Part shown: in pieces, positions 17,167-26,683 of the stretch
Numbering within the stretch: the stretch's first letter is position 1
How the letters are laid out: each line of letters starts with the position of its first letter
Source of the DNA: Afipia sp.
GTDB taxonomy: Bacteria; Pseudomonadota; Alphaproteobacteria; Rhizobiales; Xanthobacteraceae
DNA: 64,000 nt
Reading direction: 5' to 3'
Assembly (NCBI GenBank): GCA_024707075.1
Contig: JANQAK010000003.1
Span: forward strand, 2,081,112 to 2,145,111
The notes under the pieces: model-generated
What the model saw: only the letters and a program-made list of their open reading frames with translations
Database searches by the model: none
Told to the model about the DNA's origin: nothing
Program-made: the position numbers and the translations under genes

Positions 17167-19234
17167 GTTGCCACCTCGGAGCCGGCAGGCTGCACGGTAA
17201 TTCTCAATTCTCCCAAGGCACCGACTTGCAGCCGGTCGCCCAACGCCACGATCGTGGTGGAACTGTATTCCTCGATGATCGCCGGGCCCGTCAAAGAAAA
17301 ACCGACAGGCAGATCTGTTCGGCGATAGAGTGGCGTATCAAGGCGCCTTCGCGCCCTACGGCAATAAACACTCCGCCGCCCGCGCGGACTGGCGACAGCG
17401 CTACCGATCACAGCAGCCTTCTCCAGAGTCGGCCGGGCCGTCGGAACGCGGCCGGTCACGCGGAGCACGATGAACTGCGGCGCGAGCGATGCGTTGATGT
17501 GCCCATAGCGCTGCTGGTAGGTCGCCTCAAACGCCGCTCTGATCGTATTGGCTGTCCAATCGCCAGGGAGACGCACGCGAACTGTATGCGACTGCGACGG
17601 GTATCGCATGTCTGCTTCATATTCGAAGGAGATCTGAGAGACGTCAAATTCCTCGGCCATATCGGTGGTCAGTTGTGCGGCAAGGGATTTGAGGATTTCT
17701 TTCGCGTCTTCTACTGATGATTCAGAGAGCGTCTGTAGGAACGTGCGTCCGAGATCACGCCGGGCATCAGCCAACAGCATGCCGAATGATGAGAACGCTC
17801 CTGGATTCGGCGGCACGATCACCTCAGGAATTCTCAGTGATCGCGCCAGTTCAGAGCCGAACATCGGCCCCCCGCCCCCGAAGACGATGAGCGTAAACGC
17901 GCGGACATCGCGGCCACGCTCGACAGAAATTTCCTTGATTGCTCCGGTCATCGCGATGGACGCGAGATCGAGTATTCCCTGGGCGACATGATCCGTTTTG
18001 TCCGGCCCGCTCAACCCCAATGGCTCCGCAAGCGCATCGATCGCAGCGACGGCGGCATCGACATCGAGGCTGAGACGTCCGTTCATGAACGCGTTCGAGC
18101 CGATCCGCCCTAGAGTGACGTTCGCGTCCGTGACGGTCGGTTCGCTTCCTCCACGCGCAAAGGCGATCGGGCCAGGCGTCGAACCGGCGCTTTGCGGACC
18201 GACGCGCAAACGCTGGTTGTCATCGATCCACGCGATCGATCCGCCGCCCGCACCGACTTCGACGATATCCAGCACCGGCGTCCGGATCGGGATGCCACGC
18301 TCGTAGCCGCCAATAAAATAGGTCGACTGCGATTCGAACTCGCCGTTCTCGATGAGGGCGCATTTGGCGGTGGTGCCACCCATATCGAAAGCGATGGCCT
18401 TGTCCAACTTCAACGTACGGGCATATTCGGCCGCAGCAATACAACCACCGACCGGACCGGACTCGACCATCGCGACCGGCAAAGCCGAAGCCTGGGCCGC
18501 CGACATAACGCCGCCGTTGGATCCCATCATGTACAGCCTTCCCGGAAAGGAAAAGGCTCTTGAGCCGTTCTTCGAACTTGCTGATATAGGCCGTCATATG
18601 GGCGCCAACGAAGGCGTTGGCTGTAACTGTCGAGGTGCGCTCGTATTCGGACCATTCCCGTGAAAGCTCCGAACCCGCCGTGACGAAAACATCGGGGAGC
18701 CTTGCTCTCAGAAAAGCGCAGGCTTCCTCTTCGTGAACCGGGTTGCGATAAGCATTCAGGAACGACACCGCCACGGATTCAATTTCGTTGGCGCGGAAAA
18801 GCTCGACCAGCCCCTCAAGCCCGGACAGATCGAGCGGTTCAATGACCCGGCCATCGCTGTCGATTCTGTTCATCGACCTCGAAACGCAGGCTGCGTGGAA
18901 TCAAGGGTGGCGTTCGTCGATATCGCAAATCGAATGGGACAGATCGGTTGCCACGCGCGATCTCCACCACATCGCGAAAGCCTGCGGTGGTGATTAGCGC
19001 GGCCTTTGCTCCGCGCCGTTCGAGCAGCGCGTTGATGACGTGGGTCGTCCCATGTTTCAACAATGCGGCATCGCCAATGCTGGACTCGGTATCCTCGAGA
19101 CCGCTGATCACTCCAGCGATCAGGTCGCTGTAATCGGTCAGCGTCTTTCCAAACCGGGTCTCGCCGGTCAGGGTGTCGTGCACTGCTAGATCAGTGAAGG
19201 TGCCGCCTGTATCCGCGGCAATGAGGTATCTCAC
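17163..19234 (-). pseudogene. hyuA: Hydantoinase / 5-oxoprolinase subunit A (HyuA), broken by two frameshifts
   Basis: Three frames together make one 689-residue HyuA: 19234 to about 18870 (MRYLIAADTGGTFTDLAVHD, ATP-binding GGTFTD loop), about 18870 to 18545 (RIDSDGRVIEPLDLSGL), and about 18540 to 17163 (LYMMGSNGGVMS, VESGPVGG, AFDMGGTTAKCALI). The first break is near 18868, where removing one base restores DxRIDSDG. The second is a TTTT run near 18545-18550, where removing one T restores FPGRLYMMGSNGG. Both are single-base insertions and the repaired length equals the family norm. It is either a sequencing error or a recent inactivation; the intact hyuB downstream favours error. Confidence 0.85.
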
Positions 19235-19338
19235 TGTAATGCTCCCTTCGCATGGAGTGACCGCTCGTCAGGCCGACAAAAATCCAGCGTTCCATCCTGC
19301 GGAGCAGCACCCTTAGCGAAAACCAGTGACCGGTCAAG

Positions 19339-19362
19339 ATATTTCCTCTATCAAGGAAATAT
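19339..19362. promoter_or_regulatory. Operator-like inverted repeat, copy 1 (hyu / tetR intergenic)
   Basis: Arms ATATTTCC (19339-19346) and GGAAATAT (19355-19362) flank the 8-base core TCTATCAA. The core sequence TTCCTCTATnAAGGAA is repeated at 20223-20238 upstream of the ABC operon. It is the probable binding site of the TetR protein encoded at 19435. Confidence 0.7.
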
Positions 19363-19377
19363 GTAAGGGTTAGTCAA
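19349..19377 (-). promoter_or_regulatory. Candidate promoter of the hyuA-hyuB unit
   Basis: On the minus strand TTGACT (19372-19377) is separated by 17 bases from TTGATA (19349-19354), giving a sigma-70-like -35 and a weak -10. The -10 lies inside the operator palindrome at 19339-19362, as expected for repression. Confidence 0.45.
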
Positions 19378-19434
19378 CTGCCGGCAGACCGGCAATAGTT
19401 CGGAAGATTCGACAACTGTCAGCGCGGAGAGCTA

Positions 19435-20121
19435 ATGGCACGCACAGGGCAAAGCGCCATGGCGAAAAAAACTGCGCCGGATCGCAGGAAGAAAGGCCGT
19501 CCTTCGGGGAACGATGGGCCTATAGGCGCCGACCAGATTATCGACAGGGCGCGCCTTCTGCTGAGGGATCACCACCCGGACACGCTCACGCAGGCGAGCG
19601 TTGCGCGCGCCGTCGGCGTCGATCCCAAGCTAATCAGATACTACTTCAAGACGCTGGATCACCTGCTCGTCGAGCTTGCACACCGCTTCATCCTCGACAT
19701 CAACGATCGCATGGCTGTCGCCAGCAGCATCCCCGGGACGACGGAAGAAAAGATCGCACGGAGAATACGGACTCTGCTGGATTTCTATGTGGAAACACCG
19801 AATTTCTGGCCGCTTATCATGGACAAAATCTATCTGTCCGAAGACGAGAGAGCACGAGCGGTCCGACGTGATTTCAACAACACGTCCTTCCAGCGACTGT
19901 CAGCGATCATACTGAATGGTGCCGATCAGAAAGACATTCGTCCGGGCATTGACCCACGCCTGCTGTACATTGTTCTGATCGGGCTTTGCGAGATTTTCGT
20001 GACCGGCAAGCCCATCATGGATGTTCTGTTTTCCGAATACGAACGGGAAAATCTGGCCGACCGCTACGGCAGTTTCATTATCGACCTGGTGATGCGCGGA
20101 CTGAGCCCCCGCTCCGCATGA
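19435..20121 (+). CDS. TetR-family transcriptional regulator
   Basis: A 228-residue regulator. The N-terminal helix-turn-helix spans roughly residues 30-75 (IIDRARLLLRDHHPDTLTQA, then VARAVGVDPKLIRYYFKTLD). A helical ligand-binding domain follows (EKIARRIRTLLDFYV; FQRLSAIILNGADQK). It is preceded by a basic, Lys/Arg-rich tail. It is divergent from hyuA and lies between the hyu unit and a Liv-type ABC operon, each with the same inverted repeat, so it probably represses both. ATG starts at 19435 and 19459 are both possible. Confidence 0.9.
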   Translation: MARTGQSAMAKKTAPDRRKKGRPSGNDGPIGADQIIDRARLLLRDHHPDTLTQASVARAVGVDPKLIRYYFKTLDHLLVELAHRFILDINDRMAVASSIPGTTEEKIARRIRTLLDFYVETPNFWPLIMDKIYLSEDERARAVRRDFNNTSFQRLSAIILNGADQKDIRPGIDPRLLYIVLIGLCEIFVTGKPIMDVLFSEYERENLADRYGSFIIDLVMRGLSPRSA

Positions 20122-20146
20122 GACGTCGCTGGCCGGGTGGAACCGC

Positions 20147-20177
20147 GGCAAGGCCCCATTCTCTTTTGGGCTTTGCC
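20147..20177 (+). terminator. Hairpin after the tetR gene
   Basis: Stem GGCAAGGCCC (20147-20156) with GGGCTTTGCC (20168-20177), one G-T pair and an 11-base loop, about 25 bases past the tetR stop. There is no clear T-tract, so this is a moderate call. Confidence 0.5.
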
Positions 20178-20221
20178 GAACAGAAAGCGGGGATGAAAGA
20201 CTTCCGGACCTGACTTCGTTT

Positions 20222-20239
20222 ATTCCTCTATAAAGGAAT
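20222..20239. promoter_or_regulatory. Operator-like inverted repeat, copy 2 (upstream of ABC operon)
   Basis: ATTCC-TCTATAAA-GGAAT has the same arms and the same 8-base spacer pattern as copy 1. TTGACT follows at 20243-20248 and could be the -35 of the ABC operon. The octamer AGTTGACT here is the reverse complement of AGTCAACT next to copy 1. Confidence 0.65.
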
Positions 20240-20329
20240 TAGTTGACTCTTCCCCGTTGCTGTTTCAGCATTGCAGCAATGCTCGGCACCCCATAGCCGG
20301 CTATCAAAAATATCCGGGAGAAACACACA

Positions 20330-21568
20330 ATGCTGAAATCATGCAGTACGGCTGTCCTCGCGATCTGCGCCACGCTGGTTCTGTCCACACCGCCCGCCGG
20401 GGCCCAGAGCCAGAAAGTGCGGATCGGCATGATTGATCCGTTCTCCGGGCCGTTGGCGGAAGAAGGCCGGAACGGATTGCTTCACCTCAGCTTCGCGGCT
20501 GAGAAGGCGAACGCGAAATACGGCACGAACATCGAGATCGTGCCGCTGGACAATGCGCTCAGCGTGGAAACGTCTCTCCAGCGGCTCCGGCAAGCCAATG
20601 ACGAAGGCATCAGCTTCATTACCGCGGGCTTCGGATCCAGCTATGTTCAGGCGCTGATTGCGGAGATCGGCAAGAACAACACGCGCAACCCGGACCGCCG
20701 GATGGTTCTTCTCAATCACTCCGGAGCCGCCACGGCCTTCACCGAAGAACTTTGCTCATTCTACCATTTCCGCTTCGATGCGAACGTCGGCATGATGGCC
20801 GCAGGCATGGTCACTGCGATGGGGCGAAATCCCAATCTGACCAAAGTCTACATGCAAAACATGGACTATTCCTACGGTCAGTCCTTTGCCGCGGCGTCTC
20901 GCGAATTCCTTTCGAAACGCGCGCCGCAAATCAAGATCGTCGGCGACGAGCTCATTCCGCCATTCGGACGTATCCAGGATTTCACGCCATACATTGCGAA
21001 GATCAAAGCCGCCGAGGCCAACGTCGTTCTCAGTTCAAGTTTCGGACCGGACCTGAACCGACTCGTGCTCGCCGGCCTCGGCGCTGGATTGAATGTCGAT
21101 TGGTATATGCGCTCGTCATACAACGGTTCTTCCCTCCCGGTCTTCGGAAAGGCTGGCGCCGGCAAGATCTACGCGGTGTTCGAAAACAACATCAACGACG
21201 AGGCTCCCGAGTTTCTCGCCGCGTGGGCCAGGGAATATCAAACGCGGAACGACGGACGAAGCTGGGTCTGGGATCGCATGCGCATGATGATCGACATGCT
21301 GGCGCAAGCAATCGTAAAAACCAAAAGTGCCGATCCCGTCGCCGTGGCCAAGGCGCTGGAGCAGGCAACGGTCCAGGGACAATACGGTGAGGTCAACATA
21401 CGTCCGGATGACCACCAGATTCAGATGGCGATGGCGGTCGGCCGCACCACGACGGCATTCAAGCTGGAGCAGGACAAGAGCGGCGTCGGCTTCGAGACGA
21501 CTGCGCGGCTCAACCGCGAAGAGGTTTCCTTGCCTACGGCCTGCAAGATGCAGGACCGCCCGAAGTAA
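20330..21568 (+). CDS. ABC transporter substrate-binding protein (Liv/HAAT type)
   Basis: A 412-residue periplasmic binding protein. The signal peptide is MLKSCSTAVLAICATLVL and onward, cut near AGAQ-SQ. The mature start KVRIGMIDPFSGPLAEEGRN is the typical first strand of type I Leu/Ile/Val-binding proteins. A disulfide-capable cysteine pair (CSFYHFRFD; C-terminal CKMQDRPK) is visible. It is the first gene of a complete five-gene importer (binding protein, LivH, LivM, LivG, LivF) with short gaps or ATGA overlaps. Given the shared operator with hyuAB, the ligand may be a cyclic amide, hydantoin-like compound or derived amino acid (inference). Confidence 0.92.
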   Translation: MLKSCSTAVLAICATLVLSTPPAGAQSQKVRIGMIDPFSGPLAEEGRNGLLHLSFAAEKANAKYGTNIEIVPLDNALSVETSLQRLRQANDEGISFITAGFGSSYVQALIAEIGKNNTRNPDRRMVLLNHSGAATAFTEELCSFYHFRFDANVGMMAAGMVTAMGRNPNLTKVYMQNMDYSYGQSFAAASREFLSKRAPQIKIVGDELIPPFGRIQDFTPYIAKIKAAEANVVLSSSFGPDLNRLVLAGLGAGLNVDWYMRSSYNGSSLPVFGKAGAGKIYAVFENNINDEAPEFLAAWAREYQTRNDGRSWVWDRMRMMIDMLAQAIVKTKSADPVAVAKALEQATVQGQYGEVNIRPDDHQIQMAMAVGRTTTAFKLEQDKSGVGFETTARLNREEVSLPTACKMQDRPK

Positions 21569-21603
21569 GAATCAGCGCGTCAGTCCGGAAAGGCAGGATA
21601 GCG

Positions 21604-22551
21604 ATGGAAATCGTCCTGTTCTCGTTCTTCAATGGTGTCCTCTACGGACTCCTGCTCTTCATGCTTGCCAGCGGACTGACGCTCGTCTTCTCAATGATGG
21701 GTGTGCTGAATTTTGCTCATGCCAGCTTTTACATGCTCGGCGCCTATATCGGATATGAGGTCGGCCGCGCGACCAATTTCTATGTCGCGCTCTGCGTTGT
21801 GCCGGTCATGGTGGGCGCCCTCGGGATGGTGGTGGAACGCTATGGCCTGCGGCGCGCCCATGCCTACGGCCATGTTGGCGAACTGATGTTTACATTCGGC
21901 CTTGCTTACGTTGTGCAGGAAATCGTGGTGACGATCTGGGGGCGCGCTCCGCTTCCGACGCAAATTCCGGCGTCGCTCGATTTTGCGATTTTCCGCCTCC
22001 ATGGCCTTGATTACAACGCCTATCGGGTTCTCATGCTCGTTCTTTCCATCGCGATCTTTGCGTCTCTTTTTGCGCTTGTCGCACGAACACGTCTCGGCCT
22101 GATCCTTCGCGCGGCTACCACCCACCCCGCGACCCTTGCCGGTCTCGGACATAACGTCACCCTGATTTTTGCGCTGGTGTTCGGTCTTGGAACCGCTTTG
22201 GCAGCGCTTGCTGGCGTTCTGGCCGGGAACGTCCTCGGTACCGAACCCGCCATGGCCATCCATCTTGGCTCCATCATCTTTGTCGTGATCGTCGTCGGTG
22301 GCCTTGGCTCCCTCACCGGCACCCTGATCGCGTCTCTTGCGATCGGCATCCTGCAAACATTGGCCTCGTCTTTCGATGTGTCCCTCTCGACCCTCCTTCA
22401 GCCGTTAGGCATGCAGCCGCACTGGCCGCAGATGGCGGTTGAATTGACCACCACAACGCTGTCGCGCCTCGCACCGCTCGTCCCATTCTTGCTGATGATC
22501 ATCCTGCTGATCGTCCGGCCCGGCGGCCTGATGGGCCGCCCGATGAACTAA
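21604..22551 (+). CDS. livH: Branched-chain amino-acid type ABC permease LivH
   Basis: A 315-residue inner-membrane permease. It has the N-terminal segment LTLVFSMMGVLNFAHASFYMLGAY and the EAA loop RAATTHPATLAGLGHN near residue 170. The GGLGSLTGTLIASLAIGIL segment and the C-terminal RPGGLMGRP are also present. AAGGCAGG lies seven bases before the ATG. It is 35 bases after the binding protein gene and 11 bases before livM, clearly one operon. Confidence 0.94.
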   Translation: MEIVLFSFFNGVLYGLLLFMLASGLTLVFSMMGVLNFAHASFYMLGAYIGYEVGRATNFYVALCVVPVMVGALGMVVERYGLRRAHAYGHVGELMFTFGLAYVVQEIVVTIWGRAPLPTQIPASLDFAIFRLHGLDYNAYRVLMLVLSIAIFASLFALVARTRLGLILRAATTHPATLAGLGHNVTLIFALVFGLGTALAALAGVLAGNVLGTEPAMAIHLGSIIFVVIVVGGLGSLTGTLIASLAIGILQTLASSFDVSLSTLLQPLGMQPHWPQMAVELTTTTLSRLAPLVPFLLMIILLIVRPGGLMGRPMN

Positions 22552-22562
22552 AGGCAGCTTCG

Positions 22563-23801
22563 ATGACCAGGACGGGTTGGATCGTAACGGCGATAATCCT
22601 GCTTGCGCTCCCTCTATTGTTTAAATCCTCTTCAGCTCTCACCATTCTATGCCAGATCGGCGTGATGATGATTTTCGCATCCGCCTATAATCTGCTGCTC
22701 GGACGGCTGGGCCTGCTGTCATTCGGACATGCCGTTTTCTTCGGAATAGCCGGATTTGGCACCGCCCACCTGATCTCCTCGTTGCAGGGAGGAATGTCGG
22801 CACCGGTCCTCATGGTCCTGCCCATATTCGGCGCTCTGGTCGGCCTGATCGCCGGCGCCTTGGTCGGATTCATATCGACAAGAAGTGGCGGTATCGCCTT
22901 TGCGATGATTTCCCTCGGCATTGCCGAACTGGTCTCATCCTCAGCGCTCATTTTCGTGAGCTTCTTTCAGGGTGAAGCCGGCGTCAGCTTCGATCGCACC
23001 ATGTCGCCCCACCCCTTCGGCATCACCTTCGGACCCATCCTGCAAGTCTACTATCTGGTCGCAGGGTGGTGCTTTGTGTCCCTGTTTCTCATCTATCACT
23101 TCTCCAGGACACCGCTTGGCATCATGTGCCTTGCCGTACGCGACAACGCGGAACGTGTCGCGTTTCTGGGCTACCGGCCCGCCCGCGTCAGACTTTTTGA
23201 CCTTCGCCATCGCTGCATCGCTCGCGGAGTCGCCGGAACGCTTCACGCCATTACATTCGAGCACATAGGCTTTGAGTCCCTCGGACTTGCGCAATCAGGA
23301 CTCGTCCTGTTCATGACTTATATCGGTGGCAGCGGCATCCTGCTCGGTCCCGCGCTCGGAGCCCTCATCGTAACGTTGCTGCAAACGCTCGTCAGCCGCT
23401 TCACCTCGGCCTGGGCCTTCTACCTGGGAATTACTTTTGTCCTCATCGTGCTGTTCGCACCCGGCGGGCTGGCCGGTTTGATCGCCAGTCACTGGCGGAT
23501 CTGGAGGGCTGACCGCCGTGCGCTAATGCGCCTCATCCCATCATACGCGGTTGGAGCTGTAACAAGCCTGGTAGGACTGGCCGGCGTGGTCGTTACGACC
23601 GAGATGGCAAGCTTTGCAACGAATGCCGCGCGCTCCAGTTCGACCACCGTCATTTTCGGACTCTCCCTTGATATTGCCTCCGCCATGCCCTGGCTCGTGG
23701 CAACGGCCCTCATGATCGCAGGCTTCGTTCTATGCCGGCACGCCTATCCCTCCATCGCATCGGCTTATCGAGCGGCGAACCAGCAGGGAGTCTCGCGATG
23801 A
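22563..23801 (+). CDS. livM: Branched-chain amino-acid type ABC permease LivM with C-terminal extension and a locally shifted segment
   Basis: A 412-residue LivM-type permease. The conserved YNLLLGRLGLLSFGHAVFFG segment is present. Between residues about 212 and 222 the frame reads LFDLRHRCIARG, whereas another frame gives the family-typical FLTFAIAASLA. One extra T in the run at 23192-23196 and one lost G near 23226 would explain this, and the two indels cancel out, so the rest is in frame. The last about 90 residues (from MRLIPSYAVGAVTSLVG on) form an extra pair of hydrophobic segments not found in ordinary 320-330-residue LivM. The stop overlaps the livG start (ATGA). Confidence 0.88.
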   Translation: MTRTGWIVTAIILLALPLLFKSSSALTILCQIGVMMIFASAYNLLLGRLGLLSFGHAVFFGIAGFGTAHLISSLQGGMSAPVLMVLPIFGALVGLIAGALVGFISTRSGGIAFAMISLGIAELVSSSALIFVSFFQGEAGVSFDRTMSPHPFGITFGPILQVYYLVAGWCFVSLFLIYHFSRTPLGIMCLAVRDNAERVAFLGYRPARVRLFDLRHRCIARGVAGTLHAITFEHIGFESLGLAQSGLVLFMTYIGGSGILLGPALGALIVTLLQTLVSRFTSAWAFYLGITFVLIVLFAPGGLAGLIASHWRIWRADRRALMRLIPSYAVGAVTSLVGLAGVVVTTEMASFATNAARSSSTTVIFGLSLDIASAMPWLVATALMIAGFVLCRHAYPSIASAYRAANQQGVSR

Positions 23802-24550
23802 AGGCCGGAACGCTGGAGCTGAACGACGTCCACAAAAGCTTCGGGAACGTCGATATCATCAGAGGAGTATCGCTGACCGTTGAGGCGCGTGAACGTCATG
23901 CCGTTATCGGACCAAACGGCGCTGGAAAATCCACGCTGTTCAACCTGATCAGCGGCAGGCTCAGTGTCACGAAAGGGACAATTCATTACGAAGGGCATGC
24001 GGTACAGAATCGCCCGCCGTGGGAGATCCGGGAGTTCGGCCTCAGCAGGAGCTTTCAGATCAACAGCGTGTTCAACTCGCTCAGTGTTGCCGAAAATCTG
24101 ACCTGCGCGCTGCTTCCGTCGACGAGCCACGGATATGGCGTTTTTCGCTGGGTGCAGCGTGACGTTTCCATCTCTCGCGAGGTGGAACGCATCCTCCGTG
24201 AACTTGGGATGGAAGAGCTGGCCAACGTGCCCGCAGGACTACTCCCTTATGCAGGTCAGCGCTTTCTTGAGATCGGAATGACGATCGCCGGCAACCCTGG
24301 CACCATCATTCTCGACGAACCTACAGCCGGCATGAGTCGTACCGAGACAGCTAAGGCCATTGATCTGATCAAAAGGATCTCGCAGGATCGAACATTGATT
24401 GTGATCGAACACGACATGGACGTCGTCTTCGGCTTGGCAGATCGCATAACGGTTCTGGTTTACGGTGAGATCATCTGCACCGGCACACCCGCCGAAGTCC
24501 GTGCCAGCAAAGCGGTTCAGGAAGCATATCTGGGACGCGCGCACTCATGA
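23798..24550 (+). CDS. livG: ABC transporter ATP-binding protein LivG
   Basis: A 250-residue ATPase. Walker A is GPNGAGKST near residue 40 and Walker B is IILDEPTAGM near residue 170. The switch His is in VIEHDMDVVF. The signature helix reads LLPYAGQRFLEIGM instead of the usual LSYGEQR/LSGGQ form, a variation seen in LivG-type ATPases. The ATG at 23798 overlaps the livM stop; the GTG/ATG candidates further upstream would lie inside livM. It powers import with LivF. Confidence 0.93.
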   Translation: MKAGTLELNDVHKSFGNVDIIRGVSLTVEARERHAVIGPNGAGKSTLFNLISGRLSVTKGTIHYEGHAVQNRPPWEIREFGLSRSFQINSVFNSLSVAENLTCALLPSTSHGYGVFRWVQRDVSISREVERILRELGMEELANVPAGLLPYAGQRFLEIGMTIAGNPGTIILDEPTAGMSRTETAKAIDLIKRISQDRTLIVIEHDMDVVFGLADRITVLVYGEIICTGTPAEVRASKAVQEAYLGRAHS

Positions 24551-25245
24551 ATCTCACCGTCAGCGGCCTGCACGCGTACTATGGCAAAAGTCACATCCTG
24601 CACGGGATCGACATGGCCGTGCAGACCGGCGAAATCGTCGCGCTGGTCGGGCGCAATGGCGTCGGGCGTTCCACGCTCATGAAGACCATCATGGGATATG
24701 TCACGGGCGAAGGATCGATCAAACTATCGGGTCAGGAAATTCTTGGTCTTCCCACCCATACCATCGCACGAATGGGGATCGGATATGTTCCCGAGACTCG
24801 CGACATCTTTCCGTCCCTCACCGTCCGCGAAAACCTGATTCTCGGACAGAAACGCGGCGCGATAGGTGTAAAATGGACGATCGATTCCATTCTCGAGAGG
24901 TTCGCCAATCTCAAGACCCGGATCGACACCGAGGCTGGGCGTTTGTCCGGCGGTGAGCAGCAGATGCTCTCGATCAGCCGCGCGTTGATGGGAAATCCCT
25001 CGATCATCATTATCGACGAACCAACGGAAGGACTAGCTCCGAAACTGGTGGATCAAGTCGCTACCCTTCTGCTGGATATTCGCGACAGCGGCACTTCCGT
25101 GATGCTCGTCGAACAGAAACTGGACATCGCCCTTGAAGTCGCCAGCAGAGTCTATGTCATGGGCCACGGGCGCGTGGTCTTCGAAGGCGGCCCGAGCGAT
25201 TTACAGGGGGCAGACGACGTTATTCAGGAATGGCTGCGTGTCTGA
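24547..25245 (+). CDS. livF: ABC transporter ATP-binding protein LivF (Walker A Lys replaced by Arg)
   Basis: A 232-residue ATPase. Signature RLSGGEQQMLSISRAL, Walker B IIIIDEPTEGLAP and the switch region MLVEQKLDIAL are canonical. The Walker A loop reads GRNGVGRSTLMK, with Arg (codon cgt, about residue 40) where Lys is nearly invariant. Some LivF-type proteins do carry Arg here, so activity cannot be excluded. The ATG overlaps the livG stop by four bases. It is the last gene of the operon. Confidence 0.92.
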   Translation: MNLTVSGLHAYYGKSHILHGIDMAVQTGEIVALVGRNGVGRSTLMKTIMGYVTGEGSIKLSGQEILGLPTHTIARMGIGYVPETRDIFPSLTVRENLILGQKRGAIGVKWTIDSILERFANLKTRIDTEAGRLSGGEQQMLSISRALMGNPSIIIIDEPTEGLAPKLVDQVATLLLDIRDSGTSVMLVEQKLDIALEVASRVYVMGHGRVVFEGGPSDLQGADDVIQEWLRV

Positions 25246-25701
25246 CTGCCCGTCTATCGCTGTCGGGTTCTTATATTTCTAATTTAGCCATTTGCTCGGC
25301 TTCTCGATGACGTCCGCTTTGCGCCAGACGCAAACACTCAGTCTAAAATGACGCACTTTCTGTCCGCGTCTAATTGCGGTGTCCGGAAATCATACTTCAG
25401 GGAGGATCACTTGAAAGGGAGCAGATCAACAACAATGAGCAACCATATTAGTGGCGTATAATCGGACGAAAGGGGACGCCAGTCTGAGGGGCAGAGCTGC
25501 GGGAAGGGGTATGTCATGAGTACGCTTGGCGACGCTCTCGCGCGGATGATGCGTGTTGCATTCATGCGTCTCTAACCAAGTACCAGCGTTCGTTTCTTAA
25601 AGACTCTGCGGCATGTCGGGAGACATGATGCAGAGCCATGAGCCGAAGATGCGACAACGAGATCGTGGGGGCGCCGAAGTCCGGCGGACCGCCAATTCCG
25701 T
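25246..25701. other. Gene-free stretch between two convergent operons
   Basis: About 455 bases. I see only very short open frames (for example a 19-codon one at about 25516-25575 with an AAGGGG upstream) and no tRNA or clear terminator. Base composition is lower in GC than in the genes on either side. Confidence 0.5.
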
Positions 25702-26646
25702 TCAGTTCGGCGGCGCCATCAGGATCGCCTTCAGATGGCGATCGAAGAATTCCGTAACTCCGGTTCTGTTCAAGTGGTCGGTGTCGAAATAGAAGCGGGG
25801 CTCATCCAGCTCTGCCGATAAGTCACGGAAGCCGGCACGATCATTCGCTGTCGCCGCCGTAATTGCGCCGTCGAACGCGGCCTCATTCAGCAGGGCCGCC
25901 CGAAATTGAGCCGGTGTCGGCATCTTGATGACGACGACCCGAATATTGTGTTGCTCCGCGAGCTTAAGCATTTGATCGAATTCTGTCAGATAGCGCGGAA
26001 GTTCCGCAGATCGCCCAGGATCCGGAAATAAGTACTTGATCCGACTCTTGATCGCCGCTGACGACGGACGGTAAGCGCGATCGAATTGCAATTCCCCTTC
26101 CCAAACATCCTTCTGAAAACGGTCCCGATTATTGATCTTCGAAAATCCGGTCACATAGTCTGCAACCGCGCGCGGATCGACGTCTTCTTGCCTGCTATAT
26201 TGCAACAGCGACCATGCGGTGTATGGCGCCAGTGGCGTGGTCCTGAGCATCTTGGCGTCGCCAAAGCGGTCCTCATTCCATGTCCGAGAATAAAACGCGA
26301 AGGAGTCGGCGACATAGAGCAGGTTCCTGGTCCGGTGATTGCGCAAAAACCCCTCCAGCGCAAAGCGGTTGTAGAGCGGACCGGTGCCGGGGGATGCAAG
26401 ATTGATGATCCTGAGGCCGGTTTCACCCTGCATCCGATCGTTGAAATCGGCAAAATCGAGCGGCATCGCGTGGGATGCTCCGAGGATCACCCAGTCAAAT
26501 GCCTTCTCCTTCGTAGTCGCTATCTTGAAAAATGGATTGCTGTGACCGTTTCGGTACATCAATCGCTCGGCAGCGAGATAAAAGCCGGCATAGATCAGCA
26601 GACCTATTCCGAGGAATATGATCGTCGCCCTCGTCTGACGCATCAT
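25702..26646 (-). CDS. SGNH-like / DltD-AlgJ-type membrane-anchored protein, partner of MBOAT
   Basis: About 314 residues from the tandem ATGs at 26646. It has one N-terminal membrane anchor (ATIIFLGIGLLIYAGFYLAA) with the rest probably periplasmic. ILGASHAMPLDFADF looks like the serine block and FDTDHLNRTG near the C-terminus is a D-x-x-H block, as in SGNH hydrolase-fold O-acetyltransferases (PatB, AlgX/AlgJ, DltD). It follows the MBOAT gene directly, a pairing in which the MBOAT passes acyl groups across the membrane and the SGNH protein transfers them to a polysaccharide or peptidoglycan. The acceptor is unknown. Confidence 0.75.
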   Translation of the reverse strand: MMRQTRATIIFLGIGLLIYAGFYLAAERLMYRNGHSNPFFKIATTKEKAFDWVILGASHAMPLDFADFNDRMQGETGLRIINLASPGTGPLYNRFALEGFLRNHRTRNLLYVADSFAFYSRTWNEDRFGDAKMLRTTPLAPYTAWSLLQYSRQEDVDPRAVADYVTGFSKINNRDRFQKDVWEGELQFDRAYRPSSAAIKSRIKYLFPDPGRSAELPRYLTEFDQMLKLAEQHNIRVVVIKMPTPAQFRAALLNEAAFDGAITAATANDRAGFRDLSAELDEPRFYFDTDHLNRTGVTEFFDRHLKAILMAPPN

Positions 26647-26683
26647 GATCTCACGCTCATAGCCGATCCTCGATGCTCGCCTG

